DNA of 64,000 nucleotides from Solen grandis (Eukaryota > Mollusca > Bivalvia > Adapedonta > Solenidae). Each line of letters starts with the position of its first letter. Position 1 is the stretch's first letter. The notes under the pieces are model-generated. The model had not been told where the DNA came from, did not search any database, and was given only the letters and a program-made list of their open reading frames with translations. Below are positions 35,901-45,506 of the stretch, piece after piece. The DNA is taken from positions 10,574,956 through 10,638,955 of the forward strand of contig CM037778.1 of assembly GCA_021229015.1 (NCBI GenBank). The letters run 5' to 3'. Both the position numbers and the translations under genes were made by a program.

Positions 35901-37170
35901 AATGTAAAGGTTTGAAAAGTTGGGCTGGTCTAGAAGATAATCTATAGCCTTTTTAATCTCCGGCGTTATCTCCTCCGGCTTTATAAGCATAGAGTTACAT
36001 TTATAGGTATTGCGGTTATTCATATCTTCATAGGGCGGTACGGTAAGGTTAGTATCGCAATTTTCTAAAAAACTTTTAATATCTTCATGTCGATCTAATA
36101 TCTCAAACAGCCTTTTGCGTCTTGATTTTTCATCGTCGGTTTTATAGTGGCGGGCTTTAAAATATTTTTTTAAAATATCTAATCTAGTCGTATGCGAGGA
36201 GCCGTAGTTAAAAAATTTTCTTAATACCCTTAGTTGCAGGTTCGATATATTGCCGATCAAGTTAAAAAATTGCTCTTTATTCTCTATAAAATCAAACGTA
36301 TCATCATCTATCTCCTCTTTTATCTCTTTTAAGTACTGTTTTCTAGGCTTGCTTCCCGTTTGAATTTCGGTTTTAATACTTAACAAAAAACTTTTTACGC
36401 TTTTTAGATCGTCGGTTACGGTTTTTCTATTGTTTACGCTTTGTTTATCAAAATCTAAGCTTTGAATATAGCGTGTCTCTTTATCAAAATCTATCTTAGA
36501 TAGATCCGTGTCGTCGTTATTAAGACTCTTAATAATATCTTTTTGCTTTTTCCCTAAGTTCGTATATCCGTATTTAAAAAGCAAAAATTTAGAGTAGGTA
36601 AAATCTTTAAATTCTAAGACGGGCTTTGAGCGTAACGATTGTAGATCGTTTAGCACCTTTTTTCTATTTACGAAGTTTTTTAAATCAAAGATTCGGTCTG
36701 TAATCTTCGATATAAGCGGTTCTAAAAAGTTTAAGATCTCTTGTTCGTTTTCAAACTCGTCGTTTATATGTTTTTCTATGGCATCTTTTGAGGGTAACCG
36801 ACGATAGTTCGTCCAGATACGTTTTATTAAACTCAATCGTTTCGTCGGCAAATTTTTCAAACTCCTCTTCACTACTTAAAAAGGTGTATCCGCGGTTATT
36901 TAAGAGCCCTGCTATAAGCTCTTTTCGTTGTTTATCGAATCGATTGAAATCTATAAGCTCTTTTAAGAGTCTTTTGGCTAGTTTTCTTCTTTTGTAGTTT
37001 CGATCTTTATGACGGTTTTCCCTTCGACTCTTTTTTGAAAAGTTAATAGCGTTGTCGTCGATAACGATGCAAGTCGCTCTTTTCTCTACGATACGATTGC
37101 TTTTGCTTTTCGCTACGAAAACGCCGGTATGCTTTGCGCCCATATCTATCGCTATCGATAATTTTGACAT
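32910..37170 (-). pseudogene. cas9: Cas9 (type II-B), split by one frameshift
   Basis: The two frames together span about 1,420 codons, near the size of other type II-B Cas9 proteins. The N-terminal frame (36751-37170) has RuvC-I with Asp9 (IAIDMGAKHTGVF) and the arginine-rich bridge helix (RRENRHKDRNYKRRKLAK). The rest (stop at 32910) is in another frame: RuvC-II (LSFEITQE, about codon 723), HNH (CPYSGEEF, DWDHILPQSK, histidine near codon 795) and RuvC-III (HSHCIDAM, near 977). The frames overlap at 36751-36872, and the total length is one base over a multiple of three. One inserted base near 36795-36830 explains it. All nuclease motifs are otherwise present. Real mutation and assembly error both remain open. 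Confidence 0.93.
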
Positions 37171-37192
37171 ATTGAGCCCTTGATGTTAATAT

Positions 37193-37198
37193 ATTATA
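37193..37198 (-). promoter_or_regulatory. -10 box of the cas operon
   Basis: TATAAT on the minus strand 23 bases before the cas9 ATG, without a recognisable -35. AAGGGCT (37181-37175) is the likely ribosome binding site. Confidence 0.5.
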
Positions 37199-37543
37199 AA
37201 ACAATTGATACAATATTTTACCTTAAATAACAATTAAAAATATTAGTAGCATATCGAGTCGATACCCTATAAATAAGAGTTGTTTAACGTATTAAGCTTA
37301 ATAATAAAGAAGAAACGAAACAATAAGATATATATCAATTGGGCTTTTTTGTTTATAAGCACTCTTTTTGGCGTAAGTCAAGAGCTTATCGATAGGGTAA
37401 AAAGAAGAGGATGCTAAGGCTTAATAATTATGTATTGCTTGGCAAAAGGCGCAAAACGAGACTACCGAGAGATCTAGCAAACAAGACTCGATCTAACAAT
37501 ATATGTCGGATCGGATCTAGTTTTGCACGTAAAAAACAAGCTA
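37199..37543. other. Intergenic DNA between cas9 and rplQ
   Basis: About 345 AT-rich bases with no gene. The only structure noted is an inverted pair TACCCTAT (near 37267) and ATAGGGTA (near 37393). The rplQ transcript ends somewhere in the right part; no clear hairpin plus T-run was found. Confidence 0.4.
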
Positions 37544-37894
37544 TTAAACCAGTTCGATAAATGCCATATCCGCAGCGTCGCCGCGACGGGTACGCGTTTT
37601 GACAATGCGGGTATATCCGCCTCGTCGCTCTTTATATTTGGGCGCAACGTCATTGAGTAATTTTTTAGTAACCTCTTTGTCTTGAAGTAGTGCAAATACC
37701 GCACGGTGTGCATTAGCATCGCCTCTTCTTGCCACGGTAATCATTTTTTCAATGTATTTACGAAGCTCTTTAGCTTTTATAGCGGTTGTTTCGATACGAT
37801 CTTGCTTAATTAGTGCGATTGACATATTTTTCAACAAAGCGGCACGATGGGAACTTGTTCTGTTTAATTTTCTATATCCGTGACGATGTCTCAT
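37544..37894 (-). CDS. rplQ: 50S ribosomal protein L17
   Basis: A 116-residue ribosomal protein with the L17 N terminus [24 protein letters not shown] and [15 protein letters not shown]. It is the last gene of the rpmJ-rpsM-rpsK-rpsD-rpoA-rplQ operon, 18 bases after rpoA. Confidence 0.97.
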   Translation of the reverse strand: MRHRHGYRKLNRTSSHRAALLKNMSIALIKQDRIETTAIKAKELRKYIEKMITVARRGDANAHRAVFALLQDKEVTKKLLNDVAPKYKERRGGYTRIVKTRTRRGDAADMAFIELV

Positions 37895-37912
37895 ACTCTT
37901 TTCTTCTCCATT

Positions 37913-38914
37913 TTATTCGGCAATTTTCTTCTTAAATGCGGCAATTACGTCATCGGCAAAATAACTTCCTACGGGAAGGCCGAACAACTCTAGTTGTTCT
38001 TTAATTTCGTCTAACGATTTTTTGCCTAGATTTTTCACGTTTTTAAGATCGTTCTCGTTCATTACGACAATTTCGCCGACATAACGCATTCCGGCACGAT
38101 CTAAGCAGTTATAACTACGTGCGCTAAGTCCCAATTCGTCAATTTTTCGTACCATCTTTTTAAGTTCGGGCACATCTGCGACACGCTCGACCGGAGCGGC
38201 AACGGTAACATCCATCTTTTTATTAAATACCGCCGTTTGGGCTTGCATAACCGCTAATGCATCTTTAAATGCATGAATAGGCGTAATCTGTCCGTCCGTT
38301 ACGATATTTAGAACAATTTTTTCGTAAGTCGGATTATCTTCTACGAGTACGTTCTCAATAGCATAGGTCGCTTTTTTTACGGGAGTAAAAAAAGCATCCA
38401 TCGGAATATATCCTTCCGGAAGCTCCTCGCGAATATCTTCGCTTGGAACATAGCCGATTCCTTGATAGATAAGAATAGAGAAATTAAGAACGGTATCGTC
38501 GTTTAATGTTGCAAGAAAAGCCGTCGGTGTCACTACCTCTATTTTATCGTTGGTTAAATCCTCGCCTATAATCTCCCTAGAACCGGTAAACGAGTAGCTA
38601 GCCTCGACAAACTTATCGTTATTGGTAATTTTAAAACGCATATGCTTTAAGTTAATAATAAACTCTGAAACATCTTCTAACATACCGCGAATACTATCAA
38701 ACTCATGGCTTGCGCCTTCGATTTTAATACCCACCGGTGCATACCCCATCGAACTACTTAATAAAAAACGACGGAGCGGGTGCGCTAAAGAGATTGCAAA
38801 ACCTTTTTCAAAAGGGTAAGCAATAATATTTGCCTCGTTGCTGCTAATTTGCTCAACTTGAAACTCTTCCGGAACAAAAGGAGAAGTTTTGATCTTTTTC
38901 ATTGATTCGCTCAC
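37913..38914 (-). CDS. rpoA: RNA polymerase alpha subunit
   Basis: A 333-residue alpha subunit. The N-terminal assembly domain carries [16 protein letters not shown] and GYVPSEDI. The C-terminal domain, which contacts UP elements and activators, shows [23 protein letters not shown] and [15 protein letters not shown]. Complete, in the standard position between rpsD and rplQ. Confidence 0.97.
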   Translation of the reverse strand: MSESMKKIKTSPFVPEEFQVEQISSNEANIIAYPFEKGFAISLAHPLRRFLLSSSMGYAPVGIKIEGASHEFDSIRGMLEDVSEFIINLKHMRFKITNNDKFVEASYSFTGSREIIGEDLTNDKIEVVTPTAFLATLNDDTVLNFSILIYQGIGYVPSEDIREELPEGYIPMDAFFTPVKKATYAIENVLVEDNPTYEKIVLNIVTDGQITPIHAFKDALAVMQAQTAVFNKKMDVTVAAPVERVADVPELKKMVRKIDELGLSARSYNCLDRAGMRYVGEIVVMNENDLKNVKNLGKKSLDEIKEQLELFGLPVGSYFADDVIAAFKKKIAE

Positions 38915-38932
38915 TTTGTCTGTTTTGATTTA

Positions 38933-39559
38933 TTATTTAGAATATAACTCAACGATTAAACGCTCTTCGATCGGAATAACCACCTCTTCGCGCTCCGGAA
39001 AACGAGTAAAAATTCCAAATACTTTTTCGGTATCGACGTCTATCCACGGTGCAATACCGGTTTGGTTGGTAAGCTCAAGCGAACGTTGAACTTGGGTGTT
39101 GGTTTTATACTTTTCGCGTATTTCAATTTTTTGTCCTGCTTTAACACGGTACGAAGGAATATCGACACGGCGCCCGTCGACTAAAACATGTCCGTGGCTA
39201 ACAAGCTGTCTAGCTGCTGCACGAGTGGTTGCAAAGCCCATTCTATACACCACGTTGTCTAAACGGCTCTCAAGCAACATAATGAGATTATACCCCGTAT
39301 TGCCTGTGCGACGTGCCGCCTCTTTAAATGCTCCGCGAAACTGCTTTTCGCTCATACCGTACATAAATCTTGCTTTTTGTTTTTCATGCAACTGAAGACC
39401 GTATTCGGAAATTTTAGAGCGACGCTGACCATGCTGGCCTGGAGCGTAAGGACGTTTATCTAAAGCACTTTTGCCCGCTAAACGACGCTCCCCTTTTAGA
39501 CTAAGGCTCACGCCGAAACGTCTTTCGATCTTTTCTACCGGACCTCTGTATCTTGACAT
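38933..39559 (-). CDS. rpsD: 30S ribosomal protein S4
   Basis: A 208-residue protein with the usual S4 N terminus [16 protein letters not shown] and the S4 RNA-binding domain ([43 protein letters not shown]). S4 commonly represses its own operon by binding the leader; see the structured leader upstream of rpmJ. Confidence 0.97.
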   Translation of the reverse strand: MSRYRGPVEKIERRFGVSLSLKGERRLAGKSALDKRPYAPGQHGQRRSKISEYGLQLHEKQKARFMYGMSEKQFRGAFKEAARRTGNTGYNLIMLLESRLDNVVYRMGFATTRAAARQLVSHGHVLVDGRRVDIPSYRVKAGQKIEIREKYKTNTQVQRSLELTNQTGIAPWIDVDTEKVFGIFTRFPEREEVVIPIEERLIVELYSK

Positions 39560-39570
39560 CTAATAACCCT

Positions 39571-39966
39571 TTATACTCTACGACGTTTTGGCGGTCTACA
39601 ACCGTTATGCGGAAGCGGCGTAACGTCTTTCATAAACAAAACGCGAACTCCTTCGGTTGCACCGACTGCTTTAACCGCCGTCTCGCGTCCGCTCCCGGGA
39701 CCTTGAACCTTAATGCCTACTTCTTTAATACCATGCTCTTTTGCTTTTTCCATAGCAACGTCAACGGCTTGTTGAGCGGCAAACGGAGTAGATTTTTTGC
39801 TCCCTTTAAACCCAAGAGCCCCGGCACTGCTCCAAACAATAACATTTCCCATTTCGTCCGAAACCGTCACTAGCGTATTGTTAAACGATGCGGAAATAGA
39901 GACGATACCCCGAGCAACACTCTTTTTTATCTTTTTGCGCCCGGCTACTTTTCTTTTTGCCATCAT
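39571..39966 (-). CDS. rpsK: 30S ribosomal protein S11
   Basis: A 131-residue platform protein with [30 protein letters not shown] and the C-terminal [18 protein letters not shown] typical of S11. Two adjacent ATG codons are possible starts; AAGGATTAA precedes both. It begins seven bases after rpsM. Confidence 0.97.
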   Translation of the reverse strand: MMAKRKVAGRKKIKKSVARGIVSISASFNNTLVTVSDEMGNVIVWSSAGALGFKGSKKSTPFAAQQAVDVAMEKAKEHGIKEVGIKVQGPGSGRETAVKAVGATEGVRVLFMKDVTPLPHNGCRPPKRRRV

Positions 39967-39973
39967 TTAATCC

Positions 39974-40339
39974 TTATGCCGCACCGACTGTTTTTTTTCT
40001 GCCCTTACGCGTACGCGCATTGGTTTTGGTTTTTTGTCCGCGAACGGGAAGACCGCGACGGTGACGAAGACCGCGATATGAACCAATTTCCATTAATGCT
40101 TTAATGTCCATTGCAATTTTTTTGCGAAGATCACCTTCTATCGGCGTATTGTTTTGACGAATCGTTTGGGCAATAGACGCTATTTCGTTTTCGCTTAACT
40201 CGTAAACGCGCTTATTATAATCGATTTTTGCAATATCTAAAATCTTTTTAGAGGTATTAAGACCGATACCGTAAATGTAGGTCAACGCATACTCTATACG
40301 TTTTTTATTAGGCAAATCTACGCCTGCAATACGTGCCAT
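39974..40339 (-). CDS. rpsM: 30S ribosomal protein S13
   Basis: A 121-residue protein with [26 protein letters not shown] and the basic end [24 protein letters not shown], which contacts 16S rRNA and tRNA. It starts four bases after rpmJ. Confidence 0.97.
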   Translation of the reverse strand: MARIAGVDLPNKKRIEYALTYIYGIGLNTSKKILDIAKIDYNKRVYELSENEIASIAQTIRQNNTPIEGDLRKKIAMDIKALMEIGSYRGLRHRRGLPVRGQKTKTNARTRKGRKKTVGAA

Positions 40340-40343
40340 CTAC

Positions 40344-40457
40344 CTATCCTTGCCTCTGTTTATGCTTTGGGTTTTCACAAATAACGCGAACAATCCCTTT
40401 ACGTTTAACGACTTTGCACTTGTCGCACATTGGCTTAACCGATGCTCTTACTTTCAT
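40344..40457 (-). CDS. rpmJ: 50S ribosomal protein L36
   Basis: A 37-residue zinc-ribbon protein, [14 protein letters not shown] at the start and [12 protein letters not shown] at the end. The zinc ligands Cys11, Cys14, Cys27 and His32 are all present (C+ form). It is the first gene of the operon, with AAAGGAG upstream of the ATG. Confidence 0.96.
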   Translation of the reverse strand: MKVRASVKPMCDKCKVVKRKGIVRVICENPKHKQRQG

Positions 40458-40589
40458 GCCGTCTCCTTTGATTGTCTTTCGTTTACGACTATTTTGGCTC
40501 ACCTAAATATATAGTGCGCCGACTCTCATCTAAATAAGACCTATTTAGGTAAAAATCCTTCGTCCTAGTTTAATAGTTCGTAAAGAAGG
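40458..40589 (-). promoter_or_regulatory. Structured leader of the ribosomal protein operon
   Basis: The predicted 5' leader is about 130 bases. In transcript order it has CCTTC/GAAGG, then segment A ACCTAAATA (40550-40542), segment B TATTTAG (40536-40530) and segment C TATTTAGGT (40509-40501). A pairs perfectly with either B (7 bp, short loop) or C (9 bp, 32-base loop), so the two helices exclude each other. The C segment lies about 40 bases before the rpmJ start. This resembles a ribosomal-protein autoregulatory leader. The ligand, possibly S4, is inference. Confidence 0.5.
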
Positions 40590-40595
40590 AGCGGT

Positions 40596-40623
40596 ATTTT
40601 ACTTAAATTAAAGTAAAAGTCAA
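40596..40623 (-). promoter_or_regulatory. Promoter of the rpmJ-rplQ operon
   Basis: On the minus strand TTGACT (40623-40618), a 16-base spacer and TAAAAT (40601-40596). The predicted start is near 40589. Confidence 0.8.
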
Positions 40624-40696
40624 CTGAGAATCTATTAAGGTGTCGAATAATTTCGTTTTATATGCGTAAAACTGCCGATAAATTAACAATTTGGGT

Positions 40697-40702
40697 TACA
40701 AT
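40697..40702 (+). promoter_or_regulatory. -10 box of the hydroxyacid dehydrogenase gene
   Basis: TACAAT 27 bases before the ATG, without a clear -35. It is divergent from the ribosomal operon promoter. Confidence 0.4.
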
Positions 40703-40729
40703 TATGAAAAATATTGCAAGAGGACACGC

Positions 40730-41662
40730 ATGAAGATAGTAATCTTAGATGCCGCAACGTTTGGAGACGACGTCGATTTAAGCGGATTTAAACGTTTTGG
40801 CTCGGTGAAGACCTATCAAACAACGACGCTTGAACAGAGATTAGAACATATAGGAGATGCTGAAATAGTCATTACCAATAAGGTAGTTATCGATAAGAAA
40901 ATAATGGCTGCTGCAACAAATACGGAACTTATTTGCGTAGCGGCAACCGGCATAGATAACATCGACCTTAAGGCGGCTAACGCACACGGAATAGTCGTTA
41001 AAAATGTTGAGAGATACTCTACCTATAGCGTTGTTCAGCACACCTTTACCATGCTGTTTAACATCATAGGAAGCCCTTGCTATTACGGCGAATACGTCAA
41101 AAGCGGAGAATGGAGCAAGAGCCCTGTTTTTACGCATTTAGATAGGCCTTTTTTTGAGATTAACGGCAAACGGTGGGGCATTATCGGGTTAGGAACTATC
41201 GGGAAAGCCGTTGCACGCGTGGCGCAAAGTTTCGGAGCCGAGGTGGTCTATTTTTCAACTTCGGGCAAAAACGACGATAGCGAATATACACGGCTTCAAT
41301 TAAACAAACTACTTGCAACATCGGATATCATTACCGTTCATGCGCCTTTAAATGAACAAACGCGAAACCTATTAAATTACCCTAGCTTAAAAAGCATTAA
41401 GAGCGGAGCGATCTTAATTAACGTAGGTCGCGGCGGTATTATTAACGAAGAAGATCTGGTTAAAATTATTGAAAAAGAGAATTTTCTAGTCGGATTAGAC
41501 GTATTAAAGCAAGAGCCTATGCGTCCAAATCACCCGTTTTTAACGTGCAAGCACAACGAACGCATCTATATAACGCCCCATGTTGCGTGGGCTAGCGTTG
41601 AAGCTAGAAGAAAATTAATTAAAAAATTACAAGAGAATATACAGATGTTTTTAGATGAGTGA
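40730..41662 (+). CDS. D-2-hydroxyacid dehydrogenase
   Basis: A 310-residue NAD-dependent dehydrogenase with the Rossmann motif GLGTIGKAVARVA, the following acidic or polar end of strand two (YFSTSG), NVGRGGIINEEDLV carrying the catalytic arginine region, and LDVLKQEPM plus ITPHVAWAS for the glutamate/histidine pair. The substrate (glycerate, lactate or similar) cannot be read. The ATG at 40730 follows AGAGGAC; a longer frame upstream lacks family sequence. The last bases are followed by the first of two flanking repeats. Confidence 0.88.
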   Translation: MKIVILDAATFGDDVDLSGFKRFGSVKTYQTTTLEQRLEHIGDAEIVITNKVVIDKKIMAAATNTELICVAATGIDNIDLKAANAHGIVVKNVERYSTYSVVQHTFTMLFNIIGSPCYYGEYVKSGEWSKSPVFTHLDRPFFEINGKRWGIIGLGTIGKAVARVAQSFGAEVVYFSTSGKNDDSEYTRLQLNKLLATSDIITVHAPLNEQTRNLLNYPSLKSIKSGAILINVGRGGIINEEDLVKIIEKENFLVGLDVLKQEPMRPNHPFLTCKHNERIYITPHVAWASVEARRKLIKKLQENIQMFLDE

Positions 41663-41699
41663 CTCAACTAGCATACACGGACTGCCACGACTTGTATTT

Positions 41700-41812
41700 T
41701 TTTCGTTTTTTGCTTATCGGCGATCGAAAATATATAACCGTTATCGTAATTACGGTAGCGCTTGGGTATTGCGCTGCATATATAAGCATGCTTTAACGCG
41801 AACGAACAAAGA
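41700..41812. repeat. Left copy of an imperfect direct repeat flanking the restriction-modification island
   Basis: It shares an exact 13-mer TATCGGCGATCGA (41715-41727) and a diverged block starting CCGTTATCGTAATTACGGTAG (41738 on) with the copy at 43650-43793. The order TTACGGTAG, GCTT-GGG, TTGCG, TATAAGCAT, TTTAA is kept in both. Confidence 0.65.
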
Positions 41813-41843
41813 ATTCATAAAACATATTTAAAAAAGCGAGGCA

Positions 41844-42896
41844 ATGAAAAAAGAGATCTACAAATCTATTGATCTATTTGCCGGCATCGGCGGTATAAGG
41901 CTCGGTTTTGAGCAGACTAAATCCGTTGAAAATATATTTTCGGCAGAAATAGATAAATATGCTTGCTTAACGTATGAAGAAAATTTCAAAGAGAATCCCC
42001 TATGCGATATTACGAAAATTAACGAACAAGATTTACCGAACTTTGATATCTTGTTAGCGGGGTTTCCTTGTCAGGCATTCTCTATCGCAGGTAAAAAAGG
42101 AGGTTTTAAAGATATAAGGGGAACTCTATTTTTTGACGTAGCAAGAATAATAAAAGAGAAACGACCAAAAGCCTTTTTGCTAGAAAACGTTAAAGGACTA
42201 ACGCACCACGACGAAGGCAAAACCTTTAGAACTATCATAAACGTACTAAAAAAAGATTTAGGTTACACGGTCTATTCTAAACTGTTAAATGCTAAAAATT
42301 TCGGCATCCCCCAAAAACGCGAAAGAATTTATATAGTCGGATTTAAAAAAGAGATAGAGTTTAATTTTCCAAAGCCTACAAAGCTAACAAAAACAATCAA
42401 AGATATTTTAGAAGAAAAGCCGGTTTGTGCTAAGTACTATCTCTCTAAAACGTATCTTAACACCCTTAGAAAGCATAAAGCCCGTCATAAAGGAAAAGGA
42501 AACGGGTTTGGGTACGAAATCATCGATACGCTCTCTAATACTCTCGTAGTCGGCGGTATGGGCAAAGAGAGAAATTTAGTCTACGACGAGAGACTAACCG
42601 ATTTTACCCCAAAGACAAACATTAAAGGTGAAATTAATAGAGAATACATCAGAAAGATGACCCCTAGGGAGTGGGCAAGATTGCAAGGTTTCCCCGATGA
42701 TTTTAAGATACCCGTAAGCGATGCCCAAGCATATAAGCAATTTGGAAATTCCGTTACCGTTCCGGTAATTAAAGCAATTGCAAAGGCAGTCGTAGAAAAA
42801 TTGGATAGATATTACAAGGAAGAGAAAGTTTCAAACCACTATAGACCACATGACAAAGAGGGTAGTTTATCGGTTCAAAAAACTATAGCATTATGA
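41844..42896 (+). CDS. DNA (cytosine-5) methyltransferase
   Basis: A 350-residue Dcm/type II family enzyme. Conserved motifs in order: I (SIDLFAGIGGIRLGFE), IV with the catalytic cysteine (AGFPCQAFSIAG), VI (LLENVKGL), VIII (IPQKRERIYIVGF), a target-recognition region about residues 190-270, IX (RKMTPREWARLQGFPDDF) and X (YKQFGNSVTVPVIKAIA). It is intact. The nuclease gene overlaps its stop by four bases (ATGA), as in many restriction-modification pairs. The recognition sequence cannot be read from the protein. Confidence 0.93.
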   Translation: MKKEIYKSIDLFAGIGGIRLGFEQTKSVENIFSAEIDKYACLTYEENFKENPLCDITKINEQDLPNFDILLAGFPCQAFSIAGKKGGFKDIRGTLFFDVARIIKEKRPKAFLLENVKGLTHHDEGKTFRTIINVLKKDLGYTVYSKLLNAKNFGIPQKRERIYIVGFKKEIEFNFPKPTKLTKTIKDILEEKPVCAKYYLSKTYLNTLRKHKARHKGKGNGFGYEIIDTLSNTLVVGGMGKERNLVYDERLTDFTPKTNIKGEINREYIRKMTPREWARLQGFPDDFKIPVSDAQAYKQFGNSVTVPVIKAIAKAVVEKLDRYYKEEKVSNHYRPHDKEGSLSVQKTIAL

Positions 42897-43500
42897 GAAC
42901 GGAAGATATATTTTTAGAAAAAGGGATCGTAAAGAGTAAAGGCGCGAAGGCATTGTCCGTATTTGATGCTATCGTTCACGATTTCACCGCTTTATCGCAC
43001 TTAAAACCCTCGGAATATATAAGTAAGGCGTGGAATGATTATATGGCCTATGAGCCGTATAATAAAAATTTAAACGGTAAAATATTTGAATATTTATTAA
43101 TATCTTTATTGATGAATAAAGGGTTAACGCCTATTTATATTCAAGCAAAAGCGGCATTTATTCCTAATGTTGATTTTGATTTATTGCTATAAGTACGAAA
43201 GAAAAGCCGATAGTCCTTAGTGCAAAAACGAGTCTAAGAGAGAGATATAAACAGGCCGACCTCGAAGCTATTGTTCTAAAGCATGTTTACAGAGAAGCCA
43301 AGAGCTTTTTATTAACGTTGGACGAAAAAGAGTCTAAAAGCGTTAACGAGAAAATTAACTCAAGCGAAGTTATAGGAATAGACAAAGTTATTTTGGCAAA
43401 TTCGCCGCAAATAGATGATTTTACACGATATTTATTAGAATTACGGCTTGAAGAGGCGCAAAACATAAAAATTATAACTGCTTCGAGCATAGTAAGTTAA
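42893..43500 (+). pseudogene. Type II restriction endonuclease, single frameshift
   Basis: The first frame (MRTEDIFLEKGIVKSKGAKAL...) stops at 43192 just after VDFDLLL. The next frame continues with LSAKTSLRERYKQADLEA and ends at 43500. One extra A in the stretch TATAAGTACG near 43190 accounts for the break. The aspartate of VDFDLLL and the serine/lysine of SAKTS fit a PD-(D/E)xK nuclease core. I cannot name the specificity. Position, four-base overlap with the methyltransferase and about 200 total residues support the call. Confidence 0.72.
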
Positions 43501-43649
43501 TATAGTATACAAAATAGTTACGATAAAAAAGCTTAGGAGCACTAATCGTTATATGCAAAACGGATGCTAACGATAAAAAAAGATTAAACGCACCCCCGGT
43601 CAAAGATGTTTACGCATTATAAAAACGGGATCGATACGGCGCAATATTT

Positions 43650-43793
43650 TTTTGCGGTTGTCTACTATCGGCGATCGAGTAACGTTACCGGCAAGCATGA
43701 TCGAAAAATCTCTTCGCCGTTATTGCCGTTACGGTAGTGCTTCGGGTGTTGCGTTACATGTTGGTTATAAGCATATTTTAATAAGAACAAACT
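43650..43793. repeat. Right copy of the imperfect direct repeat flanking the island
   Basis: The TATCGGCGATCGA 13-mer is at 43666-43678. The second block (CCGTTATTGCCGTTACGGTAG) matches the left copy with a few substitutions; about 35 extra bases separate the two blocks. The whole 43501-43825 interval is otherwise free of genes and should hold the promoter of the flavoprotein gene. Confidence 0.65.
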
Positions 43794-43825
43794 ATACTCC
43801 CGTAATATTCTTTTAAGTAGGTGCC

Positions 43826-45424
43826 GTGGTAGATGTGTTAATTATAGGAACGGGCGCGGCGGGATTAAGTGCGGCCTTAACGGCAAAAGAGGTCGGAGCA
43901 TACGTAGTAGTCGTCTCTAAAAGTTATCCGACCCGTGCCCAAACTTCAATGGCGCAAGGGGGCATTAACGCCGCACTTGCCCATAACGGCGAAGATTCAA
44001 TTGAAGATCATATTAACGATACGCTCAAAGCATCGCACGGAATTGCCGATGAAAAGGCAGTAGAAATATTAGCTAAAAAGGGAGTGGAAGCTCTTTGGTG
44101 GCTTGATGCAATAGGCGTACCTTTTAGTCGTGACGCAAACGGTAAAATTGCCCAACGTCGTCTAGGCGGGACTAAACATTCACGAGCTTGTTATGCGCAA
44201 GACTATACGGGCTTAAAAATAGTTCATACCCTCTATGATCAAGCGCTCAAAGAGGGAGTAGTATTTAAAAACGAAAAATATCTTTTAAACTACGTTATCG
44301 AAGATAATACGGTCAAAGGGGTAACTATTCTTGATATACGTAGCGGTAGCGTGGAGCAGATTGATGCTAAAACGGTTATTATCGCAACCGGCGGTTATGC
44401 GCAAATATATCACGGCTTTACGACCAACGGATCCCAAAGCACCGGCGACGGGCTAGCAGCAGCTCTTAGAGCCGGCGCGCGCTTAAGCGATATAGAGTTT
44501 GTACAGTTTCACCCCACCGCCCTTAAAAAAAGCGGTATTTTAATTAGCGAGAGTGCCCGTGGAGCCGGAGCCCGCCTTTTAAACTCAAAAAAAGAGCTCT
44601 TTACCGATGAGCTTGCCGCACGCGATGTAGTAGCGCGGGCAATTTGGAACGAGATTGAAAAAGGAGGAGAGGTCTTTTTGGATATGCGCCGCTTAGGAGA
44701 GTCTTTTATCGACAAAGAGTTGCCTCAAGAACGAAAACTAGCTAAATTTTACGAGGGCAAAGATCCCGTAAACGAACTACTTGCAATTAAACCGGTAGTC
44801 CACTACACGATAGGCGGTATTGAAGTTGATCATAATAGCCAAACGGCTATTAACGGCCTTTATGCAGCCGGTGAATGCGCAAATCATAACGTACACGGAG
44901 CAGATCGTTTAGGGGGAAACTCTTTATTGGAATCGGTAGTATTTGGACGTGGAGCCGGATTAAATGCCGCTAAAAAAGCACTGTCGCTACAACGGATGAG
45001 ATCAAGCAAGCATCAGCTCAATAACGACAAAAGATTTATAGAGGCTATCTTTCATTTTACCGGACAAATAGACTTTTATGAAAAACGGGAGTTTTTAGGT
45101 AAGGTTTTTTACCGCAACGTCGGAATAGTGCGTAACGAAGCGGGACTTAAAGGGGTGCTAGGGGTAGTGCGCCAAGCGCAAAAAGAGTTAACTTTCATGG
45201 GAATCGGAGACAAAACACTTAGTTATAACACCAACTTAACGGAATTTATCGAATTTGGTAACGCCCTAGAGCTTATGGAGGTATTGCTAATTGGAGCTAT
45301 TAATCGCTCGGAGAGCCGTGGCGCGCACTATCGTAGCGATTTTCCCAATGAAGATAACGTAAATTTCAAAAACCATACGATTATGTATAAAGAAAAAGGA
45401 GTTCTTGTCACGGAGTTTAAGTGA
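43826..45424 (+). CDS. sdhA: Succinate dehydrogenase/fumarate reductase flavoprotein subunit (non-classical)
   Basis: A 532-residue FAD protein with the dinucleotide-binding GTGAAGLSAALTA, SMAQGGINAALAHNGEDS, the catalytic region VQFHPTAL, SARGAGARL, RDVVARAI, HYTIGGIEVD and AAGECANHNVHGADRLGGNSLLE. The histidine that covalently holds FAD in E. coli FrdA is replaced by glutamine here (RAQTSMAQGG against the usual SHT pattern), suggesting non-covalent FAD. The HYTIGGIEVD motif and the adjoining iron-sulfur gene favour this over L-aspartate oxidase. The start is GTG. Confidence 0.85.
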   Translation: MVDVLIIGTGAAGLSAALTAKEVGAYVVVVSKSYPTRAQTSMAQGGINAALAHNGEDSIEDHINDTLKASHGIADEKAVEILAKKGVEALWWLDAIGVPFSRDANGKIAQRRLGGTKHSRACYAQDYTGLKIVHTLYDQALKEGVVFKNEKYLLNYVIEDNTVKGVTILDIRSGSVEQIDAKTVIIATGGYAQIYHGFTTNGSQSTGDGLAAALRAGARLSDIEFVQFHPTALKKSGILISESARGAGARLLNSKKELFTDELAARDVVARAIWNEIEKGGEVFLDMRRLGESFIDKELPQERKLAKFYEGKDPVNELLAIKPVVHYTIGGIEVDHNSQTAINGLYAAGECANHNVHGADRLGGNSLLESVVFGRGAGLNAAKKALSLQRMRSSKHQLNNDKRFIEAIFHFTGQIDFYEKREFLGKVFYRNVGIVRNEAGLKGVLGVVRQAQKELTFMGIGDKTLSYNTNLTEFIEFGNALELMEVLLIGAINRSESRGAHYRSDFPNEDNVNFKNHTIMYKEKGVLVTEFK

Positions 45425-45506
45425 AAAATATCGCTTAAACGATTCAACGGGCAAAAGAGGCTCTTAGGCGTGCTTATAAAATAACGTAATAAAGAAGGCG
45501 TAAAGT

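Noticed and set aside
42824..42836. GTTTCAAAC inside the methyltransferase gene resembling the CRISPR repeat
   Set aside because: Only nine bases match and the codons belong to an intact frame; expected by chance.
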